Shown here: piece by piece, positions 45,094-53,987 of the stretch
Layout: each line of letters starts with the position of its first letter
How positions within the stretch are numbered: the first letter of the stretch is position 1
Assembly (NCBI RefSeq): GCF_014284195.1
Contig: NZ_JACOGC010000001.1
Span: forward strand, 930,001-994,000
Direction: 5' to 3'
DNA: 64,000 nucleotides
Source of the DNA: Cognatundibacterium griseum
Lineage (GTDB): Bacteria > Pseudomonadota > Gammaproteobacteria > Burkholderiales > Burkholderiaceae_D
Program-made: the position numbers and the translations under genes
The notes under the pieces: model-generated
The model's input: the letters and a program-made list of their open reading frames with translations, nothing else
The model's database searches: none
What the model was told of the DNA's origin: nothing

Positions 45094-45987
45094 ATGAACT
45101 TTCCGTATTTCCAAAAACAACTGGGGCGCCGCATCAATATCGGCGGCCGGGATATCGTAGCATTTGGCCTGGAGCAGCATGTCTGGCAGGATATTTACTA
45201 CTATTGCATGACCTCCAGCTGGCCGATGTTTTTCGGCGGCGCAGCCCTTATTTTCCTGCTGTTCAATACACTGTTTGCGGCTTTGTATATGCTGGGCGCC
45301 AGTCCGATTGCGAATCTGGCGCCGGATAATTTTCTCGGTGCTTTTTTCTTCAGTGTGGAAACGCTGGCAACGGTCGGTTATGGCGACATGCATCCGCAGA
45401 CTGTTTATGCGCACTGCATTGCGACCGCCGAGATTTTTGTGGGCATGGCCAGTGTCGCGCTGATCACCGGGGTGATGTTTGCGCGCTTTTCCCGCCCGCG
45501 GTCGCAAATCCTGTTTGCAGAACATCCGGTCTGTCATCTGGCGGATGGACGCCGGATACTGGTGATCAGGCTGGCGAATGCCCGCATGAACATCATCAGC
45601 GAAGCTTCCGCCAGATTGCGTCTGTTGAGGAATGAACTGACGCCGACGATGGGAAATTTCCGCAAAATCTCCGATATGAAACTGGAGCGCGACCAGCACC
45701 CGGTATTCAGTCTGGGGTGGACCATTATTCATGTGATTGACGAGTCCAGCCCCCTGTTTGGCTGCACCGAAGAACAACTGAAAATATCCAATGCCGCACT
45801 GATGCTGAGTATTGAAGGTATCGATGAAATGACCAATCAGACGCAGCGGGCACGTCATTATTATCCATGTTCAGCCATCCGCTGGAATCACCGCTACAAG
45901 GACATTTTGTCGTATCAGGGGGAGACCCCCCATCTGCATTACGTGAAATTTCACGAATCTGAACCGCTGGATGAGGTCAGCGGCTGA
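45094..45987 (+). CDS. Inward-rectifier potassium channel, KirBac type
   Basis: A 297-residue tetrameric channel subunit. Two transmembrane helices (about residues 48-72 and 108-133) flank the pore helix and the filter TVGYGDM near residue 94; the slide helix is at about 30-45. The C-terminal immunoglobulin-like cytoplasmic domain starts with RPRSQILFAEHPVCHLADGR. In the neighbourhood as I know it from relatives, ybeY is followed directly by corC, so this channel appears inserted in the set. It follows ybeY by 42 bp. Confidence 0.92.
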   Translation: MNFPYFQKQLGRRINIGGRDIVAFGLEQHVWQDIYYYCMTSSWPMFFGGAALIFLLFNTLFAALYMLGASPIANLAPDNFLGAFFFSVETLATVGYGDMHPQTVYAHCIATAEIFVGMASVALITGVMFARFSRPRSQILFAEHPVCHLADGRRILVIRLANARMNIISEASARLRLLRNELTPTMGNFRKISDMKLERDQHPVFSLGWTIIHVIDESSPLFGCTEEQLKISNAALMLSIEGIDEMTNQTQRARHYYPCSAIRWNHRYKDILSYQGETPHLHYVKFHESEPLDEVSG

Positions 45988-46086
45988 GGATGCCGTGTGG
46001 CGGTCATTCCATTTCAGCCTGATTGTGACGTGCGTATGACCAGCATCGCTTCGGGATGAAACACAACGCGGACTCCCGGCAATATT

Positions 46087-46114
46087 TTGGAAACGGCCTG
46101 ATTTGTTGTATCCT
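46087..46114 (+). promoter_or_regulatory. Candidate promoter of corC-lnt
   Basis: TTGGAA at 46087 and TATCCT at 46109 with a 16-bp spacer. ATCCT-GT-AGGAT, an inverted repeat, overlaps the -10 hexamer. It lies 23 bp before the corC ATG, giving a very short leader. Confidence 0.45.
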
Positions 46115-46136
46115 GTAGGATTGAAACAACGGCGTC

Positions 46137-47024
46137 ATGCCTCTTATGCAAGAGCACTCTAGTAAGGTCAGATCATCTGACCTTAAACCCCACCGGTCAT
46201 TATTTGAGCGTTTGACCGCCCTCATTTCTCCCGAACCTGAAAATCGCGCAGAATTGCTTGATGTGCTGACAGATGCGCAAGAGCGTCATCTGATTGACGC
46301 TGATGCACTGGCGATGATTGAAGGTGTTTTTCAGGTTTCCGATCTGGCTGCCCGTGACATCATGGTGCCGCGTACCCAGATGGATATTGTCGATATTTCC
46401 CGCCCGATTGAAGAATGGATACCGGAAGTGCTGCGCGCAGCGCATTCGCGTTTTCCCGTCATTGATGACGACCCGGATAAGGTGGTCGGGATTTTGCTGG
46501 CGAAAGATTTGCTCCGCTACTACGCGGAAGAATCCTTCGACGTGCGCGAGATGCTGCGCCCGGTGATTTATATTCCTGAATCGAAGCGGCTGAATGTCTT
46601 GCTGCGTGATTTTCGCGCAAACCGTAATCACATGGCGATGGTTGTCGACGAGTATGGCGGTGTGGCAGGACTGATCACGATTGAAGATGTGCTGGAGCAG
46701 ATCGTCGGTGATATTGACGACGAATATGACTTCGATGAGGAAGAGGACAACATCCTCGCGCTTGAGAACAAGGGAAATGGAAAGCGCTGGCGCATCAAAG
46801 GCATTACCGAACTGGAGCAGCTCAATGCCGTGCTGGGCGTGAATCTGCCAGGTAACGACGGTGAAACGATCGGTGAACTGGTCTCGCGTCATCTGGGTGA
46901 AGTACCGCATAAAGGGGATGAATTCCAGATCGATACACTGCATTTTGAAGTCTTGCGTGCGGATGCGCGGGAAGTCCAGATTCTTCAGGTAGAACAAAGG
47001 CCCGCAGCTCCTGCTCATGAGTAA
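46137..47024 (+). CDS. corC: CorC/HlyC-family CBS-domain protein
   Basis: A 295-residue cytoplasmic CorC, linked to magnesium and cobalt efflux. The two CBS domains span about residues 75-200 (DIMVPRTQMDIVDISRPIEE, then NHMAMVVDEYGGVAGLITIE), followed by an acidic linker DDEYDFDEEEDN and the CorC_HlyC domain. There is no DUF21 membrane domain. The first 20 residues are encoded by DNA containing a 23-bp palindrome and are variable in the family. Last bases overlap the lnt start (ATGAGTAA), so corC and lnt are translated together. Confidence 0.92.
   Translation: MPLMQEHSSKVRSSDLKPHRSLFERLTALISPEPENRAELLDVLTDAQERHLIDADALAMIEGVFQVSDLAARDIMVPRTQMDIVDISRPIEEWIPEVLRAAHSRFPVIDDDPDKVVGILLAKDLLRYYAEESFDVREMLRPVIYIPESKRLNVLLRDFRANRNHMAMVVDEYGGVAGLITIEDVLEQIVGDIDDEYDFDEEEDNILALENKGNGKRWRIKGITELEQLNAVLGVNLPGNDGETIGELVSRHLGEVPHKGDEFQIDTLHFEVLRADAREVQILQVEQRPAAPAHE
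46163..46185. repeat. 23-bp palindrome in the first codons of corC
   Basis: TAAGGTCAGAT and ATCTGACCTTA are exact 11-bp arms around one C, 26 bases after the A of the ATG. In RNA it would fold near the ribosome entry; in DNA it looks like an operator just after the promoter. Confidence 0.7.
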
Positions 47025-48600
47025 GTTCAGCCTGTCCGCATATACCGGCTCTCTGGGCTTTTCCACCTTGCTGATGCTGGCAGCGGGCGGCCTGACAGTT
47101 TTTTCGTTTGCCCCATTCCATCTCTGGTTATTACAGGTTGCAGGACCGGCGCTGCTGTTTATCCTGTTGCTGCGGCATGACGCGGCGCGTCTGACAAGCG
47201 GACGGGCGTTTCTGCTTGGATGGGCGTATGGTTTTGCTGCCCTGTATGCGGCGACGCACTGGCTGCTGATTGCGATGCACCGTTTTGGCGGTATGCCCCA
47301 GCTCTTGGCGGTGATTGCCCTGGCTTTCCTGGCTGCTTATCTGGCGCTGTTTTACGGCCTGTTTGCCGCCAGCGCCTGCTGGGTCTGCCGGCGCTGGCAT
47401 CCTCCGCGCTGGATCGCCGCGCTCTTATTCTTCCCGGCATTATGGGTGGCTAATGAATGGCTGCGCGGATTTCTGTTCACGGGTTTTCCCTGGGCGATTT
47501 CCGGTTATGCGCATACCGCCAGTCCTTTGGCCGGCTTCGCTCCGGTTTTGGGTGTGCTGGGTCTGGGCTGGCTGAATGCGGTTCTGGCAGGTATGGCGGC
47601 ATTGCTGTTCCTGAATCCGGATCGTGTAATCAGATTCGCTGTCCCGCTTGTTGTGACCGGGGTATTGGCGGCTGGCAGCTGGCTGCAGTCGGTCAGCTGG
47701 ACCAGTCCATCCGGGCAGCCATTGAAAATCAGCCTGTTGCAGGGAAACATAGCTCAGGATCAGAAATTCGATCCTGACCACCTCGAGGCGACATTGCGGC
47801 TCTATCACGACATGATTCTGCAGGCAGATGCCGATCTGATCGTGACGCCGGAAACCGCCTTGCCGGTATTGTCGTCGCAGCTGCCGCCGGATTATCTGCC
47901 GACGCTGAATGCTTTTGCCCAGCAGCAGCGCCATGCGGTGCTGATCGGCCTGGCGGCGCATGACGGCGATGCCCGTTATGCCAACAGCGTCGTCGGTTTT
48001 TCGCCGGATTATGCGCAATGGGCCTACCGCTACGATAAACATCATCTGGTGCCTTTCGGTGAATTCATTCCTTATGGTTTTCGCTGGTTCGTGAATCTGA
48101 TGCATATCCCGCTGGGAGACTTTACCGCCGGCGCGCCGCTGCAGGCGGCGATGCATGTCCGGGATCAGGCAGTGCTGCCGAATATCTGCTATGAAGACTT
48201 GTTCGGAGAGGAAATCGCTGCGCAACTGGCGGCACAGGCTGATGGTGCCGGTGCGGCAACGATCTTGCTGAATGTGTCGAATATGGCATGGTATGGTGAT
48301 TCGGTGGCGATGCCGCAGCACTTGCAATTTTCCATCATGCGGGTGCTGGAGACCGGGCGGCCCATGCTGCGCTCAACCAACACCGGCGCTACCGCCGCGA
48401 TTGATGCGGGTGGCAGGCAGATTGCCTTATTGCCTTATCTGGAGCGCGGTATTTTGTCCGCCACGGTTCAGGGACGGCAGGGAATCACACCTTATATCCG
48501 CTGGGGAAATCAGCTGATCGCCGGACTGGTGTTGCTGAGTCTGTTGACCGGCTTTGCGCTGACTATCAGGCGACGTCCAGCCGCTGATTTCAACCGCTGA
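47017..48600 (+). CDS. lnt: Apolipoprotein N-acyltransferase
   Basis: Inner-membrane enzyme adding the third acyl chain to lipoproteins; 527 residues. Six or so helices occupy residues 15-215, including GFPWAISGYAHTASPLAGFA. The nitrilase-like periplasmic domain holds the triad: Glu in VTPETALPVL (about 279), Lys in YDKHHLVPFGEFIP (about 340) and Cys in NICYEDLFG (about 390). A final helix follows (LIAGLVLLSLLTGFAL). The stop lies in the second copy of a 13-bp tandem repeat. Confidence 0.96.
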   Translation: MSKFSLSAYTGSLGFSTLLMLAAGGLTVFSFAPFHLWLLQVAGPALLFILLLRHDAARLTSGRAFLLGWAYGFAALYAATHWLLIAMHRFGGMPQLLAVIALAFLAAYLALFYGLFAASACWVCRRWHPPRWIAALLFFPALWVANEWLRGFLFTGFPWAISGYAHTASPLAGFAPVLGVLGLGWLNAVLAGMAALLFLNPDRVIRFAVPLVVTGVLAAGSWLQSVSWTSPSGQPLKISLLQGNIAQDQKFDPDHLEATLRLYHDMILQADADLIVTPETALPVLSSQLPPDYLPTLNAFAQQQRHAVLIGLAAHDGDARYANSVVGFSPDYAQWAYRYDKHHLVPFGEFIPYGFRWFVNLMHIPLGDFTAGAPLQAAMHVRDQAVLPNICYEDLFGEEIAAQLAAQADGAGAATILLNVSNMAWYGDSVAMPQHLQFSIMRVLETGRPMLRSTNTGATAAIDAGGRQIALLPYLERGILSATVQGRQGITPYIRWGNQLIAGLVLLSLLTGFALTIRRRPAADFNR

Positions 48601-48606
48601 TTTCAA
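48581..48606 (+). repeat. 13-bp tandem duplication across the lnt stop codon
   Basis: CCGCTGATTTCAA occurs twice head to tail. The repeat length is not a multiple of three, so the second copy puts its TGA in frame and ends lnt; one copy alone would leave the frame open. Confidence 0.85.
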
Positions 48607-48705
48607 CTGCATATCCGGGCTGAAGAGTAGTCTGACAACGTCAACCCGGCATGCCGAGCGCAACACACAGCATGCCAGTTACCTGCCTGTGCAGCAGACG
48701 CCGGA

Positions 48706-49068
48706 TCAGGTATTGGCGTCGATATCCGCCAGGCTTTCCTGCCCGCGCTGACTGATGCTGATACGGCCAGAAGCAGCATCCGTCGTTACATGCCCCTTTT
48801 TTTGTAAAAACGCCATCACCGGTCCCGGCAATGAGGCATCCGGATTCGCCGCAATCGTTCTTAATCCATCAATACATTGTTTGATGAATAAAATTTCCCG
48901 TCCGCTTTCGGTGAGTTCAAGACCGCCGTCACGGCGAAAGGCAATCAGCTTGATGCCGGATAAGCGTTTTGCATTCCGGTTAACGCAAGCGTTGGGTTTG
49001 GCGCCTTTCGGCATGTTGCTGATAAGCGTCAGCGCATCGTATTCGTCAATGCTGAGTTTGTGATTCAT
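48706..49068 (-). CDS. Uncharacterised winged-helix-like small protein
   Basis: A 120-residue soluble protein not placed in a named family. Two short helix-turn-wing-like repeats can be seen: ALTLISNMPKGAKPNACVNR with GGLELTESGREIL, and VMAFLQKKGHVTTDAASGRI with SISQRGQESLADI, a pattern found in small MarR- or PadR-like DNA-binding proteins. This reading is tentative. It is transcribed alone towards lnt (convergent) and away from the TonB receptor gene, with which it shares the 482-bp divergent region. Confidence 0.65.
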   Translation of the reverse strand: MNHKLSIDEYDALTLISNMPKGAKPNACVNRNAKRLSGIKLIAFRRDGGLELTESGREILFIKQCIDGLRTIAANPDASLPGPVMAFLQKKGHVTTDAASGRISISQRGQESLADIDANT

Positions 49069-49550
49069 GTCGGTTCCAATTGCAGGCGCCGTAAACTCAT
49101 GCGTTTACATATTGCCGCTGAAGTCATAAAGAAGTGTGAATGCGGCGAGACTATAGCACAGACGGCAGTCCTCACTTGCCGCCAGAGGGGATTCCGGCGC
49201 AGTCGGTATCATCACCATTGACGCAGGTCAGTAATACAAACGATTGCATTTTTAAAAAACTGAGCAATCTGAAAAGTACGTGGAAGTGAAGTAGTTAAAT
49301 TACATTAAGTAGTCGAACTACATGAAATTTCATTAACAGTGTGGAGGAAATGCAACGTACCTGTGCAAATAAGACGCTAAATACCCTATGGAGTGCATTT
49401 TATTTTGTAGTTTCTTGTAGTCTCTATTTGACAGTCCATCTAGTTTTAGTACAAAATTATTTTCAGAACGATAGGTTCTGAGGGTCTTACAAAAAACAAA
49501 GTGGTAGTGCTCCAAGGGTGCGGGTTCAATAGGAAAAGAGGGGACAACAA
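49069..49550. other. 482-bp regulatory region before the TonB receptor gene
   Basis: AT-rich from about 49230. It holds a palindrome GTAGT-CGA-ACTAC (49309-49321), the 12-bp palindrome ATGAAATTTCAT (49322-49333), a GTAGT pair 10 bp apart (49407 and 49417) and a sigma-70-like promoter (49428-49455). The long stretch from the promoter to the ATG (about 90 bases) has no recognised riboswitch. No gene seen. Confidence 0.6.
49428..49455 (+). promoter_or_regulatory. Candidate sigma-70 promoter of the maltodextrin locus, with upstream GTAGT pair
   Basis: TTGACA at 49428 (perfect -35) and TACAAA at 49450, spacer 16 bp. Two GTAGT boxes end 17 and 7 bp before the -35, in phase on one face of the helix, as expected of an activator site. 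Confidence 0.5.
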
Positions 49551-52319
49551 ATGAAACAGGCGTCATACATGCGCAATCAGAGTCAGAGTCTGAAGCGCAG
49601 CAGTTTTAAATTAAATCCGGTCGCAGCGGGTTGTGCCGTATTGGTGATGGGTTTTTCCAACATCGCTTACGCGCAGGAAGTCGCTGCAGAAAATACCGTC
49701 GTCGTGACCGGTATCCGTAAAGGGATTGAGGAAGCGATTTCGGTCAAGAAAAATGCCAGCTCCATCGTCGAGGCAGTGTCTGCAGAAGATATCGGCAAAC
49801 TGCCGGATACCAGTATTGCTGAATCGATTGCCCGTTTGCCGGGTGTGACAGCGCAGCGGACCAATGGCCGTGCGCAGGCGATCAGCGTTCGCGGTATGTC
49901 ACCGGATTTCTCTTCTGCCTTGCTCAATGGACGCGAGCAGACCAGTACCGGTGACAGCCGCAGCGTGTATTTCGATCAGTTTCCATCCGAGCTGCTGAGT
50001 GGCGTGGTGATTTACAAAACACCGGATGCCTCTCTGGTCGGACAAGGCTTGTCAGGCACGATTGATATGCAGACAGTGCGCCCGCTTGATTTTTCCAAGC
50101 GCACAATCGCCGCCAACTATCGCAGAGAACGCCTTGGCGCGGGTCTGGATAATCCCGGTTCCGGCAGCCGTGCGAGCTTCTCTTATATTGACCAGTTCGC
50201 TGATCGCAAGATTGGTATCGCTTTAGGTTTTGCGCGTCTGGATGATACTTCCGGCACCAATACCAAATTTGAATCCTGGGGCGGCGGCACCACGACTTAT
50301 AACGGCCAGACAGTGAATGTGCCGTTTAACGGTTTCAATGCGGAAAGCAATAAGACCGCGCAGACCCGCGACGGTGCGATGGCCGTGATTCAGTTCAAGC
50401 CGAATAAAGAATTCTCCAGCACACTGGATGTGTTCTATTCCAAATTTGACAGCACCACCACCAAGAATATTCTGCAGGTTCCGCTGAACGATTCCTGGAA
50501 TTCCCCGACCGGACAATATGATCATCCCGGCGTGCTGATCAATGCAATCCTGAGTGGCAATAATGTCGTCAGCGGTACATTCAACAATGTCCGCCCGGTT
50601 GTGCGTAACGAGCCGGTGATCGACAATGAAACCATGACCTCCATCGGCTGGAATAACGCACTCCAGATGGGCGGCTGGAAAACTACGCTGGACCTGAATC
50701 ACTCGACAGCAAAACGTGTTGAGCGCGATCAGGAAGTGTATGCCGGTATTCCGGGTGATGCGAGCAAGAGCAATAACATGTTCAGCACCTTCACATTCGA
50801 TACCAGCAACGGCCGTAAATTTTCCACTAACTTTAATTACGCTGATCCGAACATCATCAAAATCACTGACGGCCAGGGTTGGGGTGGCGGTCCAGGAACA
50901 CCGCAGGCTGGTTATAGCAAAGGCCCGACCGTCAACGACAAGATTGATTCTCTGCGCTTGAGCGGTAAGCATGATCTGCCGGAAGGCACCTGGTTTACCG
51001 ATGTGGAAATCGGCACCAATTACTCCAAGCGCTCAAAAGTCCGCGAAGTGGATGAATATCTGCTGCAGGTGGCAAACGGCGCATTCGCCGGACTGGATAT
51101 TACCGGTGGCTACACAGCCTTTGCCGGCGATACCGGTATTCCTATTCTCGGTTTTGATGCTTCTGGCCGTATTCCCGGTTTAAATTTCGTGACCAAGCAA
51201 CATCCGGACATCTGGAACAAAGACTGGCGCGTAGATGAAAAGGTATGGACTACACTGGCAAAAGCCAACATGGAAACCCAGATCGGCCGTTTCCCTGTAA
51301 CGGGTAATGTTGGTCTGCAGTTTATCCGCACTGACCAGAGTTCGTCTGCTTACTCGGTGAATAAAGATGGCGGCACCAGCGATGCCAATCGTCCAGTCGC
51401 ACCGTACACCGCAGGCAAGACATATAACGATGTGCTGCCTAGCCTGAACCTGTCTGCAGACATGGGCAATCAGACCTATCTGCGTTTTGCACTGGCAAAA
51501 ATCATGGCGCGTCCGAAGATGGATGATATGCGTGCCAGCAACGGTTTCAGCCTGGATACGACAAAAGGTATTTACGTCGGCAGCGGTGGTAATCCTACGC
51601 TCAATCCATTCCGTGCAACCGGTGTTGATATCTCTGTTGAAAAATATTTCGACAAAAAGGGATATGTCAGCGCAGCAGTGTTCTATAAAAATCTGGATTC
51701 CTACATCATCAATCTGACGAATCCGAATTTTGACTTTACACCGCTGTTGCAGCCAACCACGCTGAAAGCATCCACCAATATTGGTCAGTTCACATTGCCG
51801 ACCAATGGCAGCGGCGGCTCGATCAAAGGTTTCGAGCTGGCTGGCTCCCTGCCTTTCAGCATGTTGCATAAAGCGCTGGATGGTTTCGGTGCCGTAGCGA
51901 ACTTCTCGAATACCGAAAGCTCCCTGGCACCGCCAAACACCACCGATGGCAACTCCGGTGGCAACATGGAACTGCCAGGTCTGTCGAAGAAAGTGGCCAG
52001 CCTGACGCTGTACTACGAAAAGCATGGCTTCTCTTTCCGCGTGGCTGAACGCTATCGTTCTGACTTTGTCGGCGAGATCATCGGCTTCGGCGGCGACCGT
52101 ACCCTGACGTATATCAAGGGTGAGAAGATTATCGATCTGCAGCTGGGCTATGAATTTGATAAAGGCTGGGCAAAAGGATTGTCGCTGCTGTTGCAGGTCA
52201 ACAATCTGGGTAACACGCCATTCATCCGCTACAAGCAGCATCCTGATGGCTCCAAAGAAGAGATTGAAAATACCAAATACGGTAAGACAATCCTGTTTGG
52301 TCTGAACTACAAGCTGTAA
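49551..52319 (+). CDS. TonB-dependent receptor, maltodextrin/oligosaccharide type
   Basis: A 922-residue outer-membrane receptor. The signal peptide ends near NIAYAQE. The plug domain carries VVVTGIRKGIEEAISVKKN and the typical DIGKLPDTSIAESIARLPGV followed by RGMSPDFSSALLNGRE, a form characteristic of the carbohydrate (MalA-like) receptors of Caulobacter and Xanthomonas. The beta-barrel ends in the aromatic GKTILFGLNYKL. Downstream amylase, alpha-glucosidase and sugar transporter genes support maltodextrin import. GAGGGG lies before the ATG. A terminator follows. Confidence 0.92.
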   Translation: MKQASYMRNQSQSLKRSSFKLNPVAAGCAVLVMGFSNIAYAQEVAAENTVVVTGIRKGIEEAISVKKNASSIVEAVSAEDIGKLPDTSIAESIARLPGVTAQRTNGRAQAISVRGMSPDFSSALLNGREQTSTGDSRSVYFDQFPSELLSGVVIYKTPDASLVGQGLSGTIDMQTVRPLDFSKRTIAANYRRERLGAGLDNPGSGSRASFSYIDQFADRKIGIALGFARLDDTSGTNTKFESWGGGTTTYNGQTVNVPFNGFNAESNKTAQTRDGAMAVIQFKPNKEFSSTLDVFYSKFDSTTTKNILQVPLNDSWNSPTGQYDHPGVLINAILSGNNVVSGTFNNVRPVVRNEPVIDNETMTSIGWNNALQMGGWKTTLDLNHSTAKRVERDQEVYAGIPGDASKSNNMFSTFTFDTSNGRKFSTNFNYADPNIIKITDGQGWGGGPGTPQAGYSKGPTVNDKIDSLRLSGKHDLPEGTWFTDVEIGTNYSKRSKVREVDEYLLQVANGAFAGLDITGGYTAFAGDTGIPILGFDASGRIPGLNFVTKQHPDIWNKDWRVDEKVWTTLAKANMETQIGRFPVTGNVGLQFIRTDQSSSAYSVNKDGGTSDANRPVAPYTAGKTYNDVLPSLNLSADMGNQTYLRFALAKIMARPKMDDMRASNGFSLDTTKGIYVGSGGNPTLNPFRATGVDISVEKYFDKKGYVSAAVFYKNLDSYIINLTNPNFDFTPLLQPTTLKASTNIGQFTLPTNGSGGSIKGFELAGSLPFSMLHKALDGFGAVANFSNTESSLAPPNTTDGNSGGNMELPGLSKKVASLTLYYEKHGFSFRVAERYRSDFVGEIIGFGGDRTLTYIKGEKIIDLQLGYEFDKGWAKGLSLLLQVNNLGNTPFIRYKQHPDGSKEEIENTKYGKTILFGLNYKL

Positions 52320-52337
52320 TTCACAGCGTAGTCATGC

Positions 52338-52379
52338 GCCTCTTGTTGGTGTCCCCATGCCAGCAAGAGGCTTTTTTTT
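52338..52379 (+). terminator. Strong intrinsic terminator after the TonB receptor gene
   Basis: GCCTCTTGTTGG pairs with CCAGCAAGAGGC (12 bp, one G-T pair) around a 10-base loop, followed by eight T. It implies lower expression of downstream genes or a further promoter. Confidence 0.93.
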
Positions 52380-52445
52380 CGATATTGGTTGCGACCTTTC
52401 AGGCATGGCAGCCCATGTCAGTGCTGCATGCAGTCCGGAGTGAGG

Positions 52446-53963
52446 ATGGCGATGGATAATCCGATGGTGAAAGAACTGGTGATCGTTGGCGGCGGAACGG
52501 CTGGCTGGATGACAGCCGCAGCACTGGTGACGGTTTTGCGTGGCCAGGTCAGCATCCGCGTGGTGGAGTCGGACGAGATCGGTATCGTCGGTGTGGGCGA
52601 AGCCACGATTCCGATGATACAGCGTTTTAACCGGGTATTAGGTATCGATGAAAACGAGTTTCTGAGACAGACCCAGGGCACCTTTAAACTGGGTATTGAA
52701 TTTGTCAACTGGGGGAAAACCGGCGATCGTTACATGCATGGTTTTGGCAAGATCGGTCAGGATTTATGGACAGTGAATTTTGACCAATACTGGCAAAAAA
52801 TGCGCCGCTCAGGCAAAGCCGATGAACTGGCGGCTTATTCTATTACCCGCATGGCGGCAAAGTCGAACAAATTCATGCCAGCCAGGCAGGATGTGGAAAA
52901 CTCTCCGGTCAATGACATCGCTCACGCTTATCATTTCGATGCCAGCCTGTATGCCCGATATCTGCGCGGCATTGCTGAAAGCCGCGGTGTGCGCCGTACC
53001 GAAGGTAAAGTCACACGCTGCATCACCAGCCAGGAAGATGGCAGTGTGACGCATCTGGTGATGGAAAATGGCGAACAGATCGGTGCTGAGTTATTCATTG
53101 ATTGTTCCGGTTTTCGCGGACTGCTGATAGAGCAGTGCCTGCAGACGGGTTATGAAGACTGGAGTCACTGGCTGCCTTGCGACAGGGCGCTGGCCGTGCC
53201 GTGCGCACCTGCACCGGCATTGCTGCCTTATACCCGCGCTACTGCGCATCGTGCAGGATGGCAATGGCGGATTCCGCTGCAGCACAGGATCGGCAATGGA
53301 CACGTATATTGCAGCCAGTATGTCAGTGATGACGAGGCGGCGGCAACGCTGCTCGCCAATCTGGACGGCGAAGCGCTGGCCGAGCCGCGCATGCTGCGCT
53401 TCCAGACCGGAATGCGCAAGCTGGCCTGGAATAAAAATGTGATTGCAATCGGGTTGTCCGGAGGATTTCTGGAACCGCTGGAGTCGACCAGCATTCATCT
53501 GATCCAGTCTGCGATTGCCCGGCTGATTACTTTTTTCCCGCGCCGGCAGATGAACCAGACCGACGTCGATGAATATAACCGCCAGTCTCGTTTTGAATAT
53601 GAACGGATCAGGGATTTTGTGATCCTGCACTACAAAGTGAACCAGCGCACTGATGCGGATTTCTGGAAAATGTGCAGCGATATGCGCGTGCCTGAGACCC
53701 TTGAACAAAAAATTGCGCTATACCGGAACAATGGCCGCCTGCTGCGTATTGACAACGAATTGTTTGCCGAAGAAGCCTGGTTGCAGGTGATGGAGGGACA
53801 AAATCTGCAGCCTGCCACCTATCATCCGTTAGCCGACTTATTGCCGGATTCTGAAACGGAGCAATATCTGCAGAGCGTGAAACAGGTGATTGCGAATTGT
53901 GTCGCCGCTATGCCTGATCATGCGGCATATATTCAGCAGCATTGTGCTGCAGCACGCTCCTGA
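52446..53963 (+). CDS. Flavin-dependent tryptophan-halogenase-family protein
   Basis: A 505-residue FAD-dependent halogenase homologue. The flavin motif VIVGGGTAGWM is near residue 15; the catalytic Lys sits in QGTFKLGIEFVNWG at residue 81 (79 if the second ATG, 52452, is used); the halogenase motif W-x-W-x-I-P is complete in GWQWRIPLQ near 270; and GGFLEPLESTSIHLI lies near 340. All residues expected of an active enzyme seem present. Members next to TonB receptors in sugar loci, such as BrvH-type enzymes, halogenate indole in vitro, but their natural substrate is unknown. No flavin reductase is adjacent. Confidence 0.9.
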   Translation: MAMDNPMVKELVIVGGGTAGWMTAAALVTVLRGQVSIRVVESDEIGIVGVGEATIPMIQRFNRVLGIDENEFLRQTQGTFKLGIEFVNWGKTGDRYMHGFGKIGQDLWTVNFDQYWQKMRRSGKADELAAYSITRMAAKSNKFMPARQDVENSPVNDIAHAYHFDASLYARYLRGIAESRGVRRTEGKVTRCITSQEDGSVTHLVMENGEQIGAELFIDCSGFRGLLIEQCLQTGYEDWSHWLPCDRALAVPCAPAPALLPYTRATAHRAGWQWRIPLQHRIGNGHVYCSQYVSDDEAAATLLANLDGEALAEPRMLRFQTGMRKLAWNKNVIAIGLSGGFLEPLESTSIHLIQSAIARLITFFPRRQMNQTDVDEYNRQSRFEYERIRDFVILHYKVNQRTDADFWKMCSDMRVPETLEQKIALYRNNGRLLRIDNELFAEEAWLQVMEGQNLQPATYHPLADLLPDSETEQYLQSVKQVIANCVAAMPDHAAYIQQHCAAARS

Positions 53964-53987
53964 AAACAGGCATACTGAGCAAGGGTT

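Noticed and set aside
44560-45858. 432-codon open frame on the minus strand across ybeY and the KirBac gene
   Set aside because: Covers two well-supported genes in antisense and resembles no known protein.
49333-49566. 77-codon minus-strand open frame upstream of the TonB receptor
   Set aside because: Spans the promoter region and its start lies inside the receptor gene; looks like chance in AT-rich DNA.
51180-52241. 353-codon open frame opposite the TonB receptor gene
   Set aside because: Antisense shadow produced by the codon bias of the receptor gene.
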